Shown here one piece after another: positions 1 to 8,835 of a stretch of 24,846 bases of DNA. How positions within the stretch are numbered: the first letter of the stretch is position 1; each line of letters opens with the position of its first letter. A model generated the notes under the pieces. It was not told where the DNA came from. It did not search any database and worked only from the letters and a program-made list of their open reading frames with translations. The position numbers and the translations under genes are program-made. The stretch covers positions 1 through 24,846 of the forward strand of contig CAWEHT010000227.1 in the NCBI GenBank assembly GCA_963808455.1, read 5' to 3'. The stretch is from CAWEHT01 sp963808455 (GTDB lineage: Bacteria; Chloroflexota; Anaerolineae; CG2-30-64-16).

Positions 1-179
1 CAGCGGCTCAGCGTCTTGATTAGGTTAATGTCTTGCTGGGAATAGCGCCGATGTCCGTTCGCAGCCCGTCCAACCGGCATAAACAAGCCAATCCGTTCGT
101 AGTATCGCAGCGTGTGAACGGTTAGCCCTGTCTTCTCTGCCGCTTCCTGAATGGTGAAACCTGTTTGTATTGTGTCCAT
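1..179 (-). CDS. MerR-family transcriptional regulator, 5' part (runs off the left edge)
   Basis: The minus strand from an ATG at 179 reads 59 codons to the window edge. The peptide carries the MerR winged-helix signature: FTIQEAAEKTGLTVHTLRYYE (helix-turn-helix with the R-Y-Y-E element), then ERIGLF, then a GHRRYS wing and a following helix, I-N-L-I-K-T-L. MerR proteins bind as dimers between the -35 and -10 elements of promoters with long spacers and activate by twisting the DNA. The C-terminal effector-binding part lies outside the window, so the inducer is unknown. The gene's own promoter (separate entry) has the family's diagnostic architecture, so autoregulation is likely. The operator resembles those of the NmlR/AdhR aldehyde-stress subgroup from memory; that is inference. 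The divergent neighbour is an epoxide-hydrolase-like gene starting 381 bp away, but no second copy of this operator lies in front of it. Confidence 0.93.
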   Translation of the reverse strand, partial: MDTIQTGFTIQEAAEKTGLTVHTLRYYERIGLFMPVGRAANGHRRYSQQDINLIKTLSR

Positions 180-186
180 GTTTGAT

Positions 187-217
187 AGTCTACATCTTCG
201 AGTCGACTCTAAGTCAA
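187..217 (-). promoter_or_regulatory. MerR-type promoter and operator with 19-bp spacer; near-leaderless transcript
   Basis: On the minus strand, TTGACT (217-212) and TAGACT (192-187) are separated by exactly 19 bp, the over-long spacer typical of MerR-controlled promoters. The spacer region contains an 18-bp near-perfect palindrome, CTTAGAGTCGACTCGAAG (213-196), with one mismatched pair and a perfect GAGTCGACTC core. Counting about 7 nt from the -10 puts the transcript start at about 180, immediately next to the ATG at 179, so the regulator mRNA is probably leaderless or nearly so. Confidence 0.85.
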
Positions 218-508
218 GGGGGGTTGTCGCTGGCCGCACAAATTGGCGATGGAAGGCCGGGACCAGGGGCGGGGTCAGCCGCCGATTAGCCCAGCCCAAG
301 ACAAGCCAATAGCTGCCAAAGACCCCGGCCCGTTGCACCGCGTCAAGGGCCGAATTCCTTGGACAGCGGAAAGCCGGACAGTCTGGAGGGCGAGGGTCTC
401 CACCTCGCCACCATTTTATCTTGGGCCGGAATGCCCTGATCACGGCCAGCGTGCAAGCATGACCCCGTCGGGATAAGGCAACCGTGCCCCGTGGACACAG
501 ACCCGGCT
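218..508. other. Intergenic stretch with no supported gene
   Basis: About 290 bp lie between the MerR promoter and the hydrolase promoter. Open frames exist on both strands (243-476 plus, 343-561 minus), but their translations are Pro/Arg-rich and low in hydrophobic structure. They lack Shine-Dalgarno sites and resemble no family I know. I see no RNA gene or repeat here. Confidence 0.5.
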
Positions 509-538
509 TTGACAACCGCCGGCGGGTCATGTTGTAAT
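509..538 (+). promoter_or_regulatory. Sigma70-type promoter of the hydrolase gene, with a palindrome in the spacer
   Basis: A perfect -35 TTGACA (509-514) and a five-of-six -10 TGTAAT (533-538) are separated by 18 bp. The spacer holds a perfect 10-bp palindrome CCGCCGGCGG (516-525), a possible repressor site; it is unlike the MerR operator upstream. The predicted start near 545 leaves a very short leader that is mostly the AGGAGG ribosome-binding site (545-550). Confidence 0.7.
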
Positions 539-560
539 TCGTTCAGGAGGCTTATGTGCA

Positions 561-1437
561 ATGAACGACGGAACCTTGGCTGAGCCCGGGTGGTCCTACC
601 GGCAAATCGAGGTCAACGGTCTTTCCATCCACGTCGTGGAGGGAGGAACGCGCGGAAAGCGTGCGATCATGTTCCTGCACGGCTGGCCGGAGTGTTGGGC
701 CGCGTTCGAGCAAGTCATGCTGGCCATGAGCGGGGATGCGCACGTCGTCGCGCTGGACCTGCCTGGGATCGGGGGCTCGAGCCCTGCACCATCCAGCAAC
801 GACAAGCGCACGCTGGCCCGCATCGTGCACGGCGTGATCGACGGGTTGGGGCTCGAAGGCGTGACCCTGGTGGGGCATGACATCGGAGGCCAGATCGTCT
901 ACGCCTGTCTTCGCGAGTTTCCCGCTGCGCTGCGGCGCGCGGTGATCATGGATGTCGCGATCCCTGGCGTGGAGCCCTGGGACGAAGTAAAGCGCAACCC
1001 TTACATCTGGCACTTCGCCTTCCATGCCGTCCCTGGTTTGCCCGAGCTGCTGGTTGCCGGCAAGGAAGCGGCGTACTTTGCGTTCTTCTACGAGGCCATC
1101 TCTGCCAGCCTGGGCGCGATCGGGAAACCTGCCCGCGAGCGCCATGTCGGGGCATATCTGCGACCGGAAGCGCTTCACACCGGGTTCGAGTGGTACCGCG
1201 CCTTCCCACAAGACGAGCGAGACAACCTCGCCGTGGCGAACGACCCGGTGCGCCTGCCCGTGCTCTACCTGCGCGGCGACCACGAACCGGGCTCGTTGCA
1301 GGTCTACCTGGCAGGGCTGCGCGCCGCCGGGCTGCAGGGAGTCCAGGGGCACTTGATTCAAGGGAGCGGCCACTTCGCTCCGGAAGAGCAGCCCGCGCAG
1401 GTTGCGGCCCTGCTCGCGCGCGTTCCTGGAATCTTGA
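561..1437 (+). CDS. Alpha/beta hydrolase, epoxide hydrolase or haloacetate dehalogenase-like (one frameshift near the 3' end)
   Basis: This is a soluble alpha/beta-hydrolase enzyme. Visible motifs are the oxyanion-loop HGWPE (residues 40-44), the nucleophile elbow VGHDIGG with Asp107 where esterases have Ser, a candidate acid Asp240 in LRGDHE, and the catalytic His271 in GSGHFAPEEQP. An Asp nucleophile in this elbow is typical of epoxide hydrolases and fluoroacetate/haloalkane dehalogenases; the substrate cannot be read from sequence. The ATG at 561 follows AGGAGG with 10-nt spacing. The literal frame continues to 1598 through sequence that is antisense to the neighbouring gene. Removing one base in CGCGCGCG (about 1415-1422) gives a natural end, ...LLARFLES, with TGA at 1435-1437 and a typical length of 291 residues. 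I therefore take 1437 as the true end. It is convergent with the glycosyltransferase gene, 55 bp away. Confidence 0.88.
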
Positions 1438-1492
1438 GAGTGCAATCTGCCGGCTTCGCCCGGCGCGAGGAGCGCCTTCAAGCGCCCTGCCG

Positions 1493-4400
1493 CTATTTCG
1501 CGCTCGTCGCTGCCATCGGCAGGGCGGCCCTGCCGTCGGCGGCGGGCGGGCCGGAGGACAGCTGGACAGGCAGGCGGTCGCCGGTGTCCGGGTCGTAGAG
1601 CCCCACATACAGGTGGGCGACCTGCTCGCCCGCCGGGAGCTGCAGCGCGAGCCGGTCGAGCACGCACTCGCCGGGGCGCCAGAGCGTCGCCGGAATGCCA
1701 CCGGCAGCCAGTGCGGCGTCTGACTGGGCGAGGATTGCATGTGCAGCGTCCGTGGCGTGCACGAAGCGTTTCAAAGGGGCTTGAACCGCGTTCGCCCCCG
1801 CTCGCCAAAACAAGGTCAGCGTGATCTGCTGCCCGCTCTGCGCCAGGTCATAGCCTGCCAGGGGAGACCCGGCCCGCCCAGTCGGCAAGGAACGGATGCT
1901 GCGGCGGGTTGGGGGAAAGCCATCGGCACGGGCATGTTGGTCAGCTGGGCCGGCCCGATCTGCGCGCACCCCAACGTGATTGGCACCCCACCTTGCCCGG
2001 CCGCGGGGTGGCCGCCGGAGGGCTGGGCGATGCTCTCTTCGGCGCAGATTCTCGACCTCGGCCTCGACCGTTCCGCTGATCGGGCTCCCCGGCAGCAGGC
2101 GATGGGCCAGCCGGAACACCTGCCCGGCCGGCCAGACGGCGGGCAGCGTATCGGTGGGCGTGATCACCTGTTCCCACAGGGTGGCGCCGTTGCTCGCACG
2201 CCCCGCCACGCGAAACGCGAGGCCGGCCGTCGCGACGGGCCGGGTTGCCTGCCAGGAAAGGTGGACCTGGGCAGGGATGCCGGCCATGAGGCCGGTCAGG
2301 GGCTCCCATGCGCCGAGCGGGCGCAGCGCCGTGGGGCCTGGCCCACCGGTCGACACGGGCCAGGGTGGCGCGGGCGCCGTCGCGCCGGCGACGCGGGCGC
2401 CGAGCTGTGCCGTGGCCGCGACAGGCGCCGCGGCGATGGTCCGGCCATCCGAGATCTGGCTCAGGGCTCCCTGCTCGTCGTCGTAGATGGCCAGGCGCAC
2501 GCTGTAGGCCCCCGGCGGCAGGTCGCCCGGCAGCGGCAGGCGGCTGTCCTCGACCAGGAGCTGGCCCGGCTGCCAGGTCGTGAAGGGGAAACTCGTGATG
2601 AGGTCTGCCTGCGACCACTTGTAGCCCGTGTCGTCTGTCAGCGTCAGGGAGAACTTGGGCTTCGCCGGCAGGTAGCCCGGCTGCGCTGCGTGTGGCCACG
2701 CGGCGAGGACTGTCCAGGCCGTGACCAGCTCGGCATAGGCCCCGCGGTCGCGCACGGCGGCCGAATCCAGGCGCAAGGCGTTGCCGTAGGTGACCGGCTG
2801 GGCCGGCGGGCGAGCCCCTGCGCTCTGTAAGGCGGCACGCAGGTCGCCGGCGTCGACGCGGTAGCCTTTCAGCAGGGCATAGCTGCCGTAGGGAGCCGGG
2901 ACCGAGAAGACGTCGCGCACGGCGCCTGGCAGGGCTGCCAGGCCGGCGGGCATGCCGAGGTTGGCCGGCTCCAGGTAGAGCGCTGTGCCGTCTGGCGGCA
3001 AAGGCGGCGTGGCGGGCGCCTCGAACCATTTTACATCCGTGCGGCGCGGCTCGGTAGAAGCCGAATGTGGCGCTGTCCAGGTCGCGGAGTCGGTCGGTGC
3101 CTATGAACAAGCCTTCGCTTGCGGGCTCGGCGCCCACGAGGGCCGCGGCCGCCCGGAAGTCGGCATTGTAGATCCGCTGCGTCGGCTCTGCCTGGGCCCA
3201 GGTGTGGAAATAGGCCGTGAAGCCATTGGCCACGTGCCACGCCAGGAGCCCGGCCAGCACCACGGCTGCGACCGCGCAGCCGCGGGCCCCATGCAGGCGC
3301 AGGGCGGGCGACGCGGCGCCGCTGGGCCGGTCGTCCGCAGCGCGAGGCTGCTCCCACGAAGTGCGAGCCGGGCCGGAGGGGAATGGTGCGCCTGCGGGCT
3401 CCGCGCTCGCTCCGTGCTCCCTGGCCGCGTGGCCTGGAGCCCTCGAGGACCGGCGCAAGGCGCGGCGTCAGGGCGCTGTACCCGGCCGGCACGGCCCACA
3501 GCCCGCGCCCGACGAGGATGAAGAGCAGCGGCAAGGCGCAGATGGAGCGCATATAGAGCGCATCGGCCCCGGTGAGAAGGCTGGGCAGCAGCCCCATCCC
3601 GAGCCCGGCCAGCAACACGAAATCGTGTGTGTCGCCGGCGCGAGCCAGGGTGAGGACCAGCCCGATGATGAGGCAGACTGCCCAGACCGGCCCCAGCGCA
3701 GGGCGGCCCGGCACGTTGTATTGATAGGGCAGGGCAGAGGACCCGGTCCAAAGGACCCCGCGCAGGGTGTCCCAGAAATTGGCAAGAAATGGCCCGGCGT
3801 TGCCATGCGCGATGTGGCCGAGCGCACCGCTGAGCTGGCCGAGCCTGCCGTCCGCTGTGGCTCCCTGGCCGCGCAGGTAAAGCAGCAGCGGGCCGCTGAC
3901 CACGACGGTGGCGCCGAACGAGAGGAACAGCCCCAGCAGGTCCTTGCCATGGCGACGCGAGCGATCGCGGGCGAGCAGGTAAATCAGCAGCAGGGGCGGC
4001 AGCGCGTAAAGGGCGCGGGCGGCCAGGTAGGTGTAGTTAGCGATGCCGCCCACCACGCCGCTCAGGGCCAGGAGCGGCCACGAGCGCCGGGCCAGGCCAC
4101 GATCGATGAGGTAAAGCATCGCGGTGGCGAGCGGCAGGAGCGCGATGGATTCTACCCCCAGGCGGGCCGCCAGCAAGAACCAGAACGAGCCCGCCATCAG
4201 GGCGGCCAGGAACAGCGTGGCGGCCGGGGGCACATAGCGCCTTGCCAGCGCGAGCGTCGTGGCGAGCGCCAGCATGCCCCAGGCCACCGCGGTGAAATGC
4301 AGGCTCCAAACCCAGTGGCTACCGGTCAGGCGGAAGATGCCGGCGGCCGAGTACATGAAGAGAGGGCCGCGCCCGAAGTTGTCCGGGAAATAGATGGGAT

Positions 4401-4563
4401 AGTGGCCGCCGAGCACCTGCATGGCGTCGAGCGTGCTGAACGTCTGGTCGTGCTGAAAGCCCGGCGGGACCTCATTGAGCCGAAAGAGGAGGACGCCCCA
4501 GGCTGCCAGCATGAGCGCGAGGCTGCCGGTGCGTTCCACGAATCTGGGCCGGCCGTGCGCCAA
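1493..4563 (-). CDS. GT39/PMT-like membrane glycosyltransferase with extracytoplasmic C-terminal domain (five frameshifts)
   Basis: The N-terminal ~420 residues alternate hydrophobic helices and loops. They include the family's first-loop signature PPGFQHDQTF..LDA.QVLGGHYPIYF, where the Asp corresponds to the catalytic Asp of lipid-linked-sugar glycosyltransferases (ArnT/PMT type, acting outside the membrane). A last membrane segment (AVAAVVLAGLLAWHVANGF, near 3250) leads into a long extracytoplasmic part with DVKWFEAP, ALYLEP, two beta-rich segments (TLFWRAGA, VGLYDPDTGDRLP) and the end at 1493. Conserved sequence jumps frame at 3300-3480, 3037-3045, about 2047, 1911-1915 and 1861-1864. Each jump equals one extra base, and correction gives about 1021 residues, normal for Chloroflexota homologues. 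I chose the TTG start at 4563 because AAAGGAGAG lies 8 nt upstream and the protein then begins just before the first membrane helix. A longer frame from 4728 adds only low-complexity residues. Sugar and acceptor are unknown. Confidence 0.8.
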
Positions 4564-4800
4564 GGCAGTTTCTCTCCTTTGGGAGGATGGTGGCGGCCGT
4601 CGGGTGGGGGCTCGGCCCCGGTTCTTTGCCCGTGCCCCTCGGGCGACCGGTGGCATCTTAGCACTCCAGGGGGGAATACGCCAGTTCGAGCCTTCGGCGG
4701 GGCCCGTGCCAAGGCACGCTTGGGCCAATTTCGTGCTTCAACCTGGCCCTCCAGGCGCAAAAAGGCCACAGAATATTTCCCAAATGTCAGCGAGATTCCT

Positions 4801-4829
4801 TTGACTTCGATGAGATGATATGATAGTAT
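4801..4829 (+). promoter_or_regulatory. Strong sigma70-type promoter for the RRM gene
   Basis: TTGACT (4801-4806) and TAGTAT (4824-4829) are separated by 17 bp. The predicted start near 4836 gives a leader of about 215 nt before the ATG at 5053, long for a single small gene. Between the glycosyltransferase start (4563) and this promoter I see no other gene. Confidence 0.7.
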
Positions 4830-4835
4830 TGATTT

Positions 4836-5052
4836 CGGCTAGGTTGTTCGGAGCACGCCCTCCCGATTGGTCGCCTTCCGTTATGGGGTCCTGTTAGTTG
4901 GTTGTGGCATCCGAGGCAAGCTAAGCAGCAGGAGGCCGGAGTCTTTTACGTTTGGAATGCGGACCCATGGTCTCGATTCTAGTCAATCTGTCAGTTGGAA
5001 ACGGTGAACAGGGCCCTCGGACGAGGGACGATCTACACAATCAGGAGCAGAG
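4836..5052 (+). other. Long 5' untranslated leader of the RRM gene, with a hairpin ahead of the ribosome-binding site
   Basis: The region has no credible reading frame. A short hairpin, CCCTC-GGAC-GAGGG (5014-5027), sits 15 nt before the AGGAG ribosome-binding site (5043-5047). Long structured leaders are known for cold-shock genes, including cold-induced cyanobacterial RRM proteins, so post-transcriptional temperature control is possible. This is inference only. Confidence 0.4.
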
Positions 5053-5486
5053 ATGAGTACCAGGCTATATGTCGGCAATCTTTCGTATGACACGACCGAG
5101 CAGGAGTTGCAGGAGTTGTTTGCACAGGCTGGGTCGGTCCAGGATGTTTCCTTGCCAACCGACCGCAACACCGGGCGCATCCGCGGTTTTGGGTTCATTC
5201 AGATGGGTTCGGACGATGATGCGCAGGAGGCGATCCGCCGCTTCAACGGTTTCGTGCTGCGCGATCGCCAGCTGACCGTAAACGAGGCTCGCCCGCGTGA
5301 GGAGCGCAGTGGCGGCGGCGGTGGCTATGGTGGTGGCGGTGGCGGTTACGGCGGTGGGGGCGGTGGCTACGGTGGCGGCGGTGGTGGCTATGGCGGTGGC
5401 GGCCGGAGTGGCGGCCGGAGCGGCGGCTATGGCGGTGGTAGTCGCGGCGGCGCGGTGGCGGCCGAGACTTTTCCTCCCGCTGGTAG
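5053..5486 (+). CDS. RRM-domain RNA-binding protein with glycine-rich tail
   Basis: A single RNA-recognition motif fills residues 1-80, with RNP2 LYVGNL (5-10) and RNP1 RGFGFIQM (44-51), whose aromatic residues stack on RNA bases. A glycine-rich tail follows from residue 87, in which Tyr recurs every seven residues (92, 99, 106, 113). Such bacterial proteins are known from cyanobacteria, where many are cold-induced, and are thought to be RNA chaperones. The ATG at 5053 has AGGAG 5 nt upstream. The literal frame ends at 5499 with an atypical AVAAETFPPAGRSLR tail. One missing base (or two extra) near 5440 in the GGC-rich repeat would give ...RRGGGRDFSSRW with TAG at 5484-5486, a much more typical end, so I place the end there. 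The gene is monocistronic, with its own promoter and terminator. Confidence 0.92.
5311..5403 (+). repeat. 21-bp-period GGY/GGC tandem repeat inside the RRM gene
   Basis: Codons for a Tyr-Gly6 heptapeptide repeat about four times (Tyr92, 99, 106, 113). The DNA period is 21 bp, with synonymous third-base differences between units. Such repeats change length by slippage and are prone to base-calling errors, which fits the frame problem just downstream. Confidence 0.85.
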
Positions 5487-5507
5487 GTCCTTGAGGTAAA
5501 CGAACGA

Positions 5508-5550
5508 GGGCATAGGGCCCGATATACAGGTCCTATGCCCTTGCTATTTT
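5508..5550 (+). terminator. Intrinsic terminator after the RRM gene, probably bidirectional
   Basis: The stem is GGGCATAGGGCC (5508-5519) paired with GGTCCTATGCCC (5529-5540), 12 bp with one G-U pair and a 9-nt loop. It is followed by a T-rich tract (5541-5550). It lies between convergent genes, and the opposite gene ends at 5549, so it could also stop minus-strand transcripts, although that side lacks a good T-run. Confidence 0.85.
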
Positions 5551-5752
5551 ACAAGGGCCTGTACCACGCGGTGTGCGTGACGATCGAGCACAGGAAAACG
5601 ATGAAGAGCACGGCGATGATCAGCCCGCAGCCGCAACCGCTGCACGAGCAGCCGCGGCCGAAGCCGAACCGGCTTTCCAGCCACCCAAACAGCGCATCGA
5701 GCATGAACATCTCGAGCAGCCCTTGCAAACAGCCCTGGCGGCGATACCACAT
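5549..5752 (-). CDS. Small Cys-rich single-span membrane protein, unknown function
   Basis: The 67-residue product has an amphipathic N-terminus (LQGLLEMFMLDALFGWLESRFGFGRG), a cysteine cluster CSCSGCGCG (Cys35, 37, 40, 42), then one hydrophobic helix GLIIAVLFIVFLCSI (43-57) and a short tail. I do not recognise a family. Support for a real gene: a GGAGG site 5 nt before the ATG at 5752, a TATAAT box upstream, and a terminator at its 3' end. The Cys cluster directly against the membrane could bind metal or be lipid-modified; neither is shown. Reading frames on the opposite strand here are rejected because they lack these signals. Confidence 0.6.
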   Translation of the reverse strand: MWYRRQGCLQGLLEMFMLDALFGWLESRFGFGRGCSCSGCGCGLIIAVLFIVFLCSIVTHTAWYRPL

Positions 5753-5776
5753 TTGATCCTCCGTCGTGTAGCGTAA

Positions 5777-5806
5777 GGAACAGGCATTATACCCCGTTCC
5801 TGTTCC
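5777..5806 (-). promoter_or_regulatory. TATAAT box enclosed by an 8-bp perfect inverted repeat
   Basis: On the minus strand a perfect -10 TATAAT (5791-5786) lies between GGAACAGG and CCTGTTCC arms (5806-5799 and 5784-5777, 14-bp spacing). The -35 is weak. This geometry suits an operator for a dimeric repressor that would cover the -10 of the small Cys-rich membrane protein gene. The predicted start is about 27 nt before its ATG. Confidence 0.5.
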
Positions 5807-5903
5807 ATCGCTACTCTACGTGGCTCCGGCCAAATAGTTGCGGCATGCGTCCCCCGATGCAACGATGGCCCATCTGGGTGGTAGAATACCCCAGGAGAGG
5901 TTC

Positions 5904-7526
5904 ATGGTGGCTCACTTCGATGCGGGCTCCGTCAGGCCGGCGGTCTCGGATGGCTCGGTCAACGCGCGCCGGCCGATCGATAGCGAGCCGGCGTACCGCC
6001 GGCGCATCATGGCCTGGGCGTGGTACGATTGGGCCGACCATGCCTATATCACCGCGACCGCCTCGACCTTCTTCCCGCCCTATTTCGTGGCCATTGCCGC
6101 CCCCGCGCTCCTTGCCGCAGGGCAGGCCGATAGCCCGGGCGCGCGAGCGCTGGCCCGCGACGCCGCCTCCAACCTCTTCGCCTTCACGGTGGCTTTGGCC
6201 TTGTTCTGCTCGGCGATCCTGGCACCCATCCTGGGCGCTCTTGCCGACATCACCGGCCGGCGGAAGCGTTTCCTGATCCTGGCGACCGCCGCGGGCGCCT
6301 CGTTTGCCGGGCTCATGTTCATCCTTACCACAGGCATGTGGCTCGTAGCGCTGGCGCTCTATTTCTTCACGCAGGTGGCGCTCAACATCGCCCTGGGGTT
6401 CAACAGCAGCTTGCTGCCCCACCTGGCGCGACGCGAGGATTTGGGCCGCGTCTCCAGCCTCGGCTATGCCATGGGCTATGTGGGCGGGGGCATCCTGCTG
6501 GCGCTCGACACGGCGTTGTACCTGGCTTCCGGGCGGTTGGGCATCAGCAGCGGCCTGGCGGTGCGGATCGCCTTCGCGAGCGCGGCCCTCTGGTGGCTTG
6601 CGTTCACGATCCCTCTGGCGCGACGCGTGCCCGAGCCGGCGGCCACGCCCTTGCTGCACGGCAGCCGCAAGCCGCTCCCCGACGCCATGGCGCGGCTGGG
6701 CCACACCTGGCGCGACCTGCGGCGCTATCGCGAACTGTTCAAGATGCTCGTCGCCTTCTGGCTCTACAGCGAAGGCATAGGCGCCATCATCCTGCTGGCC
6801 ACTGCTTATGGCGCCGCGCTCGGTCTGAGCACCGGCGTGCTCATCGAAACCCTCCTGATGACGCAGTTCGTGGCATTTCCCTACACGCTCATCTATGGAC
6901 GCATCCCGGACCCGGCCAGCCGGTGGCGCGGTGCGTACGTCTTCCTGCTGTTGTGGACGGCGCTCACCCTGCCCCTGGCCGGCATTTTCATGCATCTTCG
7001 CGGCGACCTCACGGTTCCCACGGCGTTGCTACTGATCGGCGCCGACCAGGCCCTGGGGGTCATTCTGGCAGGGCGTGCGGGGCGCCGGCTCCTGGCGGGC
7101 TTCGCGGGGCGCCTCGACGCGAAGCGCGCGGTGATCCTTGGCCTGGGCATCTATGCCATCGTGCCCGTCTGGGGCTTTTTCCTGCGGGGCCCCGCCGAGT
7201 TCTTCATGATCGGCTGGTTGGTCGGCACGGTGCAGGGCGGGACGCAGGCGCTCAGCCGGGCCATCTACGCCGACCTGGCACCGGCAAGCAAGTCTGGCGA
7301 GTTCTTTGGGCTATACGGCCTGAGCGAGAAGTTCGCCGGCATCCTCGGGCCGCTGCTTTACGGGGTCGTGGGCCAGATCACGCACGACCCGCGCGCCAGC
7401 CTGCTGTCGGTCGCCGTCTTCTTCCTGGCCGGCATCCTGTTTCTATGGCGTGTGGACGAGCGGCTGGGCACCCGAATCGTGCTCGCAGAGAACGCGGAGA
7501 TCGAGATAGCCCTGGCCGCCGACTGA
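5904..7526 (+). CDS. MFS transporter, Atg22/UMF1-like
   Basis: This 540-residue polytopic membrane protein has about 12 hydrophobic segments. The first carries AWAWYDWADHAYITATASTF (residues 37-56), matching the Y-D-W-A-(N/D)-x-A signature of the Atg22/UMF1 branch of the major facilitator superfamily. The loop GALADITGRRKRFL matches the MFS loop 2-3 motif, and GTVQGGTQALSRAIYADLAP is the usual conserved stretch late in this branch. Bacterial members are uncharacterised permeases; fungal Atg22 exports amino acids from vacuoles. I start at the ATG at 5904, which has AGGAGAGG (5893-5900) just upstream, rather than at 5838. It is followed after 23 nt by an FAH-family enzyme gene, so the two are probably cotranscribed, and the transported compound may be that enzyme's substrate (inference). 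Confidence 0.9.
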   Translation: MVAHFDAGSVRPAVSDGSVNARRPIDSEPAYRRRIMAWAWYDWADHAYITATASTFFPPYFVAIAAPALLAAGQADSPGARALARDAASNLFAFTVALALFCSAILAPILGALADITGRRKRFLILATAAGASFAGLMFILTTGMWLVALALYFFTQVALNIALGFNSSLLPHLARREDLGRVSSLGYAMGYVGGGILLALDTALYLASGRLGISSGLAVRIAFASAALWWLAFTIPLARRVPEPAATPLLHGSRKPLPDAMARLGHTWRDLRRYRELFKMLVAFWLYSEGIGAIILLATAYGAALGLSTGVLIETLLMTQFVAFPYTLIYGRIPDPASRWRGAYVFLLLWTALTLPLAGIFMHLRGDLTVPTALLLIGADQALGVILAGRAGRRLLAGFAGRLDAKRAVILGLGIYAIVPVWGFFLRGPAEFFMIGWLVGTVQGGTQALSRAIYADLAPASKSGEFFGLYGLSEKFAGILGPLLYGVVGQITHDPRASLLSVAVFFLAGILFLWRVDERLGTRIVLAENAEIEIALAAD

Positions 7527-7549
7527 TCGAGAACTGAGGAGGCTCACCA

Positions 7550-8471
<922 letters not shown>

Positions 8472-8835
8472 GCCAACAGGATCACGCCCATTTCTTGAGT
8501 GCCTCCTGAATTGGGAAACAGGATCTGGGAAGAAAACCGTATCCTGAAATGTACTGGCTCCTTGAGTATAAGCACCTTGCTCGCCGTGGAAAGGAGAAGA
8601 ACGTACAGTTCAGCCGCAGCAGATGGCACTGCCGGCCTCGCGTGCCCGGCTGTTGATCATCGCGCGCCATGATTAACATCATGGACGCTGAACGCGTGGC
8701 CGTCCTATAGTAGAAGGTGCGCTGTCGGATTTTTCGCCAGGTTCCGATGGGACGCGGTCTTGGCGTCGCCCAAGCCAGGTTGTCGAGCCCCGGCAACAGG
8801 TCCCAACGCCTGGCACCAACCGAGGAGGTTCTTTC
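8472..8835. other. 364-bp intergenic region ahead of the corrinoid protein gene
   Basis: No credible gene. The 8482-9138 minus frame is antisense to the next gene and lacks any motif. CAGGAT (near 8519) can pair with ATCCTG (near 8541), or a TCCTG a little upstream can pair with the same CAGGA, so two alternative weak hairpins are possible. A palindrome and candidate promoter lie at 8667-8711 (next entry). Confidence 0.4.
8667..8711 (+). promoter_or_regulatory. Candidate promoter with an overlapping palindromic operator
   Basis: CCATGAT-TAAC-ATCATGG (8667-8684) is a perfect 7-bp inverted repeat. It overlaps a weak -35 TGGACG (8682-8687), which is 18 bp upstream of a -10-like TATAGT (8706-8711). 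A start near 8718 would give a leader of about 118 nt for the corrinoid protein gene. The palindrome is clear; the promoter is moderate. Confidence 0.45.

Noticed and set aside
243..476. 77-codon frame in the first intergenic region
   Set aside because: No ribosome-binding site, low-complexity composition, no family resemblance.
552..1808. Minus-strand open frame of 418 codons opposite the hydrolase
   Set aside because: No motif, Arg/Pro-rich. The plus strand has a complete alpha/beta-hydrolase triad, promoter and ribosome-binding site.
3217..4818. Plus-strand open frame of 533 codons opposite the glycosyltransferase
   Set aside because: It is Gln/Arg/Ala/Gly-rich without domains or a ribosome-binding site. 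It is the usual shadow of a GC-rich gene, while the minus strand shows membrane helices and family motifs.
5311..5403. CRISPR or structural DNA repeat
   Set aside because: The period of 21 bp encodes a Tyr-Gly6 heptapeptide in frame with the RRM gene, so it is protein-coding repeat sequence.
5811..6995. Minus-strand open frame of 394 codons opposite the MFS transporter
   Set aside because: Gln/Glu/Arg-rich shadow of a hydrophobic protein; no start signals.
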